This document shows positions 59,679 to 64,000 of a stretch of 64,000 bases of DNA, piece by piece. The stretch lies in contig JAMSLZ010000001.1 of assembly GCA_026027325.1 (NCBI GenBank), forward strand, positions 2,480,001 through 2,544,000, read 5' to 3'. Source of the DNA: Actinomucor elegans. Taxonomy: Eukaryota > Mucoromycota > Mucoromycetes > Mucorales > Mucoraceae. Numbering within the stretch: the stretch's first letter is position 1; each line of letters opens with the position of its first letter. The position numbers and the translations under genes were made by a program. Under the pieces are notes generated by a model, which was not told the origin of the DNA, did not search any database, and saw only the letters and a program-made list of their open reading frames with translations.

Positions 59679-61691
59679 AGGCAATACAGATTTTGGTGGG
59701 TGATAACCAACTTTGGATATGTTGAACCTATTGCATTCAGTACATTCGCCCAAGATTCGTTGAATATCTTTTCGCATGTTTGTCCAGTGAATACCATCAT
59801 GGTGTAATTGGTTCTCGATGCTTTGTAAACCATAATGTCCTAAAAGGTGTGCTTTAAATACGAGATTATCACGTTCATTTTTAGGTGGTGTAATATAATC
59901 AGCAAACTTTAATGTTCGAAGAATCAGGTCTTCATCGTCATTAGAAGTTTGTTGTGGAGATATAGTAGCGCAAGTATCATTACTCTGATCAGTAAGTAAT
60001 ATTGGTACTGTTGAAGAAGAAGCTAAGAGAGAAGTATTATTTTTATAAATACTAGGGCGTGACTGTTGAGCAAATTGCTTTTTGCTTTTAGCCATAGATC
60101 CCTTTTCACCATCTTTCACGCTTTTCTTTTTGTTTGAAATGCTACCAACATCACCAAGCGCGACTATATCGAGACAACTACCCCCCTCCAGAACATTAAT
60201 CGGTTGATCCTCGTCCGTATAAAGGCGTGAGAGAGCGTCAGGAATAAGATTTTTGAATCCAGGCAGGTGAACTGTATTGAACGTATAGCCAAAAATACCC
60301 TCATACCAACCAGCCATTAAAGCATTAGGTACTTCTTGAGTCTGCAAGTAAATGAGACTTTTATGATCAGTATGCAACGTAAAGGGAATAAGATACAGCC
60401 ACTTGTGGAATTTCGCAAATGCATAAACGACAGCTAACAATTCACGTTTGGTAGTGCTATAGTTGCGTTCGGAAACACTAAGCTTTCGAGAAGCCAAGGC
60501 AACAAACTTAACTTCATTATCGATAATTTGATACAGCATAGCACCAATACCAGACACACTTGCATCTGTTGCAACATGAAATCGTTGACCGATAACTGGA
60601 GGCGAGATAACAGGAGCATTGGCCAGAGCGTATTTAAGAGCTGCAAAAGCTTGTTCGTGTTTGTTTGACCAGACTTTAGTAATATCTTTTACGTTACGTA
60701 GGTCATCTAAATCAGCAGCGAGTTTAGCAAAGAAAGGAATGGATGAACGGAAGAAGTTCATAAACCCGAGAAACTGTTGGATATGACGTCCAGTAGTCAT
60801 TTTAGGCCAGCTTTCTAAGCTTGCTACTTTGCGAGGATCAGGGATCAGTTTACCTTTTATCAACGACCATCCCAATATGTGTATGCTCTGTTGAGCAAAT
60901 ACGATCTTATCAGGATTCAGTACGAGATTAGCACTAGTAAGACGTTTGATCACTTCAGCAACGCAATCTGCATGATATGATAGCGGAGGAAATGTAGAAA
61001 CAACGATGTCATCTACATACACGTTGACGTACGGAAGATCTTCAAAGAGTGTTGTCAGATTGCGTTGGACGACCGATCCAACGAAACTTATGCCATAGCA
61101 CGCTTTGATAAAGCGCATCTGCCGATTGGTATAGGGACAAGTAAAGGACAGTTTCTCGCGATCTTCATCAGCAACTTTAAAACTTGTAAAGCAAGCATGA
61201 ATGTCCAATATAGTGTGGATTGGAGCAGAGCCAATACGTTGATGTATTTCTGAGATGAGAGGTAGTTGTTGTCTATCATTTACAATCAGCAATTGGTTAA
61301 CTAGACGAACATCACAAACCACTCTAGGTTTAGCATACGTGTAATTACCGAATGAGTCCTTCTTTTTGACGCAAAGGATGGGACTATTCCACGATGTATG
61401 AGAAGGAGCTCTTTCAATGACACCTTCCTGTAACCATGTTTCTATTTGGTCAAGGACCGCAGAACGATAGGCTTCAGGCAATGCGTATTGTTTTCTATAA
61501 GCAACACTTCCAGGCTTCGTTTTGAGATGAATAATAGCACCTGGTAAATTGCAGTATGTATTTTTCATATCAATAGAAGAATTGACCTGTAACAACTTGT
61601 TTATTTTATCAAGTAAAGGCTTTCGCTCAGTAATCGTTCCGTATGGATTATCATTTGGTTTGACCTGATCAGGATCAATTGGGTCTGGGAG
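59679..61691 (-). CDS. Element D pol (RT-RNase H-integrase finger), truncated, after in-frame UGA
   Basis: This frame directly continues the gag-protease frame after UGA at 61692-61694. It carries reverse transcriptase (PRVVCDVRLVNQLL, ILDIHACFTSFKVADEDREK, VYVDDIVVST), RNase H (ATDASVSGIGAML, STTKRELLAV, HTDHKSLIYL) and the integrase HHCC finger (HLLGHYGLQ, CTECNRF). Coding ends at GYHPPKSVLP, where the CACTA terminus begins. The integrase DDE core and the 3' LTR are absent, so this copy cannot move by itself. Confidence 0.85.
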
Positions 61692-63629
61692 TCAATGGCC
61701 AATTTGTTCAAAGTGTGAACTAACAAGACCAGTGATACCAATGTTCAATTGAGGTAAGATGTCAAGACCAAAGCAAATAGGAACATCTTCATGAGTAAAG
61801 AAAGGAAAAACTTCAAAAGTATGGTAAAAAGATTTTTTATTATAGAATACTTTTAGAGTGCAAGACCCTATTCTACTGATCGCATTATTGACGTGGCCAA
61901 GCTGGATTGTGCCTTCTTGCTTCACCAAAGGAATAGGTGGAACAAGTGAGTTAAAAAACTCTGGCGTAACCATAGAAAAGCTCGAACCCGAATCGATCAA
62001 ACTGTAGGTAGTAATATTCTCTATAATAGCCGGTACAAAGAGAGAATTAGAAATCTGTCTTGGTGGCAATGAAAATCTTTTGTGATACTTACAAGCTTGT
62101 GCCTGCGCGGCGACCAGAAGCGATTCTTCATCTGAAATATCCATATCGTTGATGCGTTGTGTGGCAACAGCCACAGCAGAAGAAGAAGAAGCATTGGTTG
62201 ATCCAGCAGAAGAAGCAACAGAAGTATTAGTCTCGACGGTAGTGGAAACCGGAGCACGAGGAGCAGCAGAAGAAGTAGTAGTAGTGGTGCGAGAGGCAGA
62301 AGAGGAAAAACGTTCGGGCGACGTGGACATAGCTCTCATTACCAGATTACTGGCAGATTTACCAACACCATTCACTGCAGCAGATGAATCACAGCGATGT
62401 GATGGGTTCCAATTCTTAGCGCCACAACGACGGCAGTCACCAGGACCAGGCTTGGGTACACCTCCCAGTTTAGCAGCGCGACAAGAGTCCGTGCTATGCG
62501 TAGTCGATCGGTGGAAAGAACAGAACAACCCTTTCTTTTCTCTTGTACTAGACGAAGAAGAAGGTTTTGATGCGTACTTCGAGGCAGCAGCACCATTAGG
62601 AAACGATGACGACGATGGTTCATCAGAAACCTTTGACTTTTTTGTGCCAAGAGATTCCCTTTGATCGTCACCAGTACGCTTGTTAGCACGCATAGAAGCC
62701 AAACGACTGTCCAAGTTACGAGCCACAGCGCAAACATACTCGAGATTCTGCGTCTGAGTTTCAGTTCCCATATTCATAGTATATGCCATACGTTCTTGGA
62801 ATGAGTCAGGCAATCCACGCAAGAAGGTAGATATTAACAAGAACGAATCATTCAAGTCAGCACGACGACGTAACGCGTTGAAGCGGTCAATATACTGTTC
62901 AATTGTCTCGGTTGACCGTTTAGTAATGGCCATGAGCTCGTTAGCAGCAGTAGAGCGATCTACACTTGCATTCACACCAAACTTCTTCAAAAAGGCATCT
63001 TTTACAATGGACCAAGTAGCAGCAACACCAGGCACAAAGAAGGTTTCTTTCAAGAATGTTTGATGATCCTCGTTTAAGCAACAGTACTTAAGTAGACGAG
63101 CACCATTGACGTCCAAGTCAAGACCATGACACTCTACAACGACTTCGAAGCGAGAAAGACAGGTACGCAAGTCAGTGAAGATGGTAGACTTGTTGTCAGA
63201 AACCATACCAACCCATTGGATAATAGGTAAGTCATTGGGCACAAACTCAGTACGTAACATAGTACTCTTAGTAGGACCCAGAGAAGCAGAAGCAGGACTA
63301 GCAGTAGAGCTACCAAGGGATTCTTCCATAGCCAGAAGAGATTCCTTGAATAACTTCAAATCCTTTTGTCGAAGAGCAAGATCACCACGAAGTTTCTTGG
63401 CAGCTTCTTCAGAGAGAACACCAGGAGTCACCAACTGGATAGTCATCTTGGCGATTTGAGCAGAGGCTTGACGGATAGCGTCCTTGATCACCTCAACGGA
63501 GTCAGATACGGATAAACCGTCATCAGAGTTGTTCATCTCTACGTCTTGATCAGCAGAGGATTCAACAGCAGCAGGAGGATTAATGACAACGTCATTAGAA
63601 CCAGAAACAGTAGAGATAGGAGCAGACAT
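61692..63629 (-). CDS. Element D gag and aspartic protease
   Basis: A 645-codon ORF with ATG at 63629. The gag core (TFLKETFFVPGVAATWSIVK, IEQYIDRFNALRRRADL) is followed by a zinc-knuckle variant (CRRCGAKNWNPSHRC), a long Ser/Ala/Thr linker and a protease-like domain with DSGSSFSMV and a GLDILPQLNIGITG end. It stops at UGA (61692-61694), and pol continues in the same frame beyond it. Confidence 0.88.
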   Translation of the reverse strand: MSAPISTVSGSNDVVINPPAAVESSADQDVEMNNSDDGLSVSDSVEVIKDAIRQASAQIAKMTIQLVTPGVLSEEAAKKLRGDLALRQKDLKLFKESLLAMEESLGSSTASPASASLGPTKSTMLRTEFVPNDLPIIQWVGMVSDNKSTIFTDLRTCLSRFEVVVECHGLDLDVNGARLLKYCCLNEDHQTFLKETFFVPGVAATWSIVKDAFLKKFGVNASVDRSTAANELMAITKRSTETIEQYIDRFNALRRRADLNDSFLLISTFLRGLPDSFQERMAYTMNMGTETQTQNLEYVCAVARNLDSRLASMRANKRTGDDQRESLGTKKSKVSDEPSSSSFPNGAAASKYASKPSSSSSTREKKGLFCSFHRSTTHSTDSCRAAKLGGVPKPGPGDCRRCGAKNWNPSHRCDSSAAVNGVGKSASNLVMRAMSTSPERFSSSASRTTTTTSSAAPRAPVSTTVETNTSVASSAGSTNASSSSAVAVATQRINDMDISDEESLLVAAQAQACKYHKRFSLPPRQISNSLFVPAIIENITTYSLIDSGSSFSMVTPEFFNSLVPPIPLVKQEGTIQLGHVNNAISRIGSCTLKVFYNKKSFYHTFEVFPFFTHEDVPICFGLDILPQLNIGITGLVSSHFEQIGH

Positions 63630-63683
63630 ATTGAGTAGTAAGTGTATAATAAACCAAAAAGTAGCAGATAAGGTTAAAAAAAA

Positions 63684-63936
63684 TGTTATATCGAATATAA
63701 TAAAGACTGTAAAAATAACCAGACTGATAAAACGAATTGATTTATTAAAGCATTAAAATGATGAGCTATTTATACAAAATTGAAGTTCGGATTTAACTTG
63801 ATATTATAGACGATTGAGTTAGTCAAAGACTGCGCTCATGGAGTTAACAAGGATTTATAGTAATCCATTCTAGTACGACTTTATATTCGGTGATAGATAG
63901 TTTATGAAGGTTAGTTGCACTAAGCATTGATTTCCA
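63684..63936 (-). repeat. 5' LTR of element D
   Basis: A 253-bp LTR bounded on the plus strand by TGTTATATCG and GATTTCCA (TG..CA). On the coding strand a TATAAATA box lies at 63767-63774. No second copy exists in the window because the element is truncated, so the boundaries come from the terminal dinucleotides and the match of the outer flank to the 52092-52150 repeat. Confidence 0.65.
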
Positions 63937-63942
63937 TATATA

Positions 63943-64000
63943 TCTCTTAACCGACGTTACAAAGCTGTCAAAGCACAAGCTGAGTATAAGCATTGTCGAA
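63943..64000 (+). repeat. Terminal repeat of a second Tc1-4 copy (runs off the window)
   Basis: About 57 bp are the reverse complement of 52092-52150 with one or two mismatches (TCTCTTAACCGAC..CATTGTCGAA). It reads outward, so another Tc1-4 element probably continues beyond position 64000. Confidence 0.8.

Larger units (their letters stand above)
59679..63936 (-). mobile_element. Ty3/gypsy element D, truncated at its 3' side
   Basis: It consists of a 5' LTR (63684-63936), gag-protease (61692-63629) and pol lacking the integrase core. Its pol differs strongly from element A's, so it is a separate family. Its outer flank is a copy of the Tc1-4 terminal sequence. Confidence 0.82.

Noticed and set aside
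62149..62664. 171-codon ORF opposite element D gag
   Set aside because: Glu/Val-rich shadow of the Ser/Thr/Ala linker on the coding strand.

Overview
This is a eukaryotic window with the signature of an early-diverging filamentous fungus, most likely a Mucoromycota species (Mucorales-like). The genes are intron-rich with short introns of about 45-75 bp. The DNA is AT-rich with long A/T and pyrimidine tracts. Proteins resemble fungal families (VPS11, COX15, Kap123, Mlp1/TPR, a YML020W-type hydrolase). A minor-spliceosome AT-AC intron is visible, a feature known from Mucoromycota but lost in most other fungi. I cannot name the species.

Positions 1-37.3 kb are a normal gene-bearing region. In order: the 5' end of a WD40 protein (minus), VPS11 (plus), COX15 (plus), a Kap123-type importin (minus), an SLC35F6-like transporter (plus), a nuclear-pore TPR/Mlp1 coiled-coil protein (plus), a candidate structured RNA, an HMG-box protein (plus), an acidic hypothetical protein (minus), a possible areA-GATA-like/Reg1-type protein (minus), a BAR-domain protein (plus), a YML020W-like lipase-fold protein (plus) and a small hypothetical ORF (plus). 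Exon maps were built by hand and kept in frame throughout. Large intergenic gaps (11.7-14.2, 15.7-19.2, 30.3-33.4 kb) hold no convincing genes; one contains a 91-bp inverted repeat.

From about 37.9 kb to the end the window is a nest of mobile elements. It holds several solo LTRs with 5-bp target duplications, a 232-bp MITE whose empty site occurs elsewhere in the window, and a palindromic block built of LTR remnants. It also holds four Tc1-like elements in various states. One is intact (43520-45151, DD34E), sitting inside a second Tc1 relic that is also split by a solo LTR. A 6.17-kb Ty3/gypsy chromovirus with identical 506-bp LTRs and target duplication CATTT sits inside another Tc1 relic; its gag is frameshifted.

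The last 12 kb contain a 7.38-kb CACTA-type transposon (52299-59678) and a second Ty3/gypsy element (about 59679-63936). The CACTA element has 20-bp identical inverted termini, a six-exon transposase of 889 codons and a divergently transcribed second gene of unknown function. In the Ty3/gypsy element gag-protease and polymerase lie in one frame separated by a single UGA. The CACTA element borders the truncated integrase region of that retroelement, but its two flanks do not match, which points to rearrangement rather than simple insertion.

The most notable observations are the AT-AC intron in VPS11, two GC-AG introns that are needed to keep frame, the two-gene CACTA element with its uncharacterised partner protein, the in-frame UGA in the second retroelement, the palindromic double-site termini of the intact Tc1 element, and the unassigned structured RNA at 26.3-26.55 kb.
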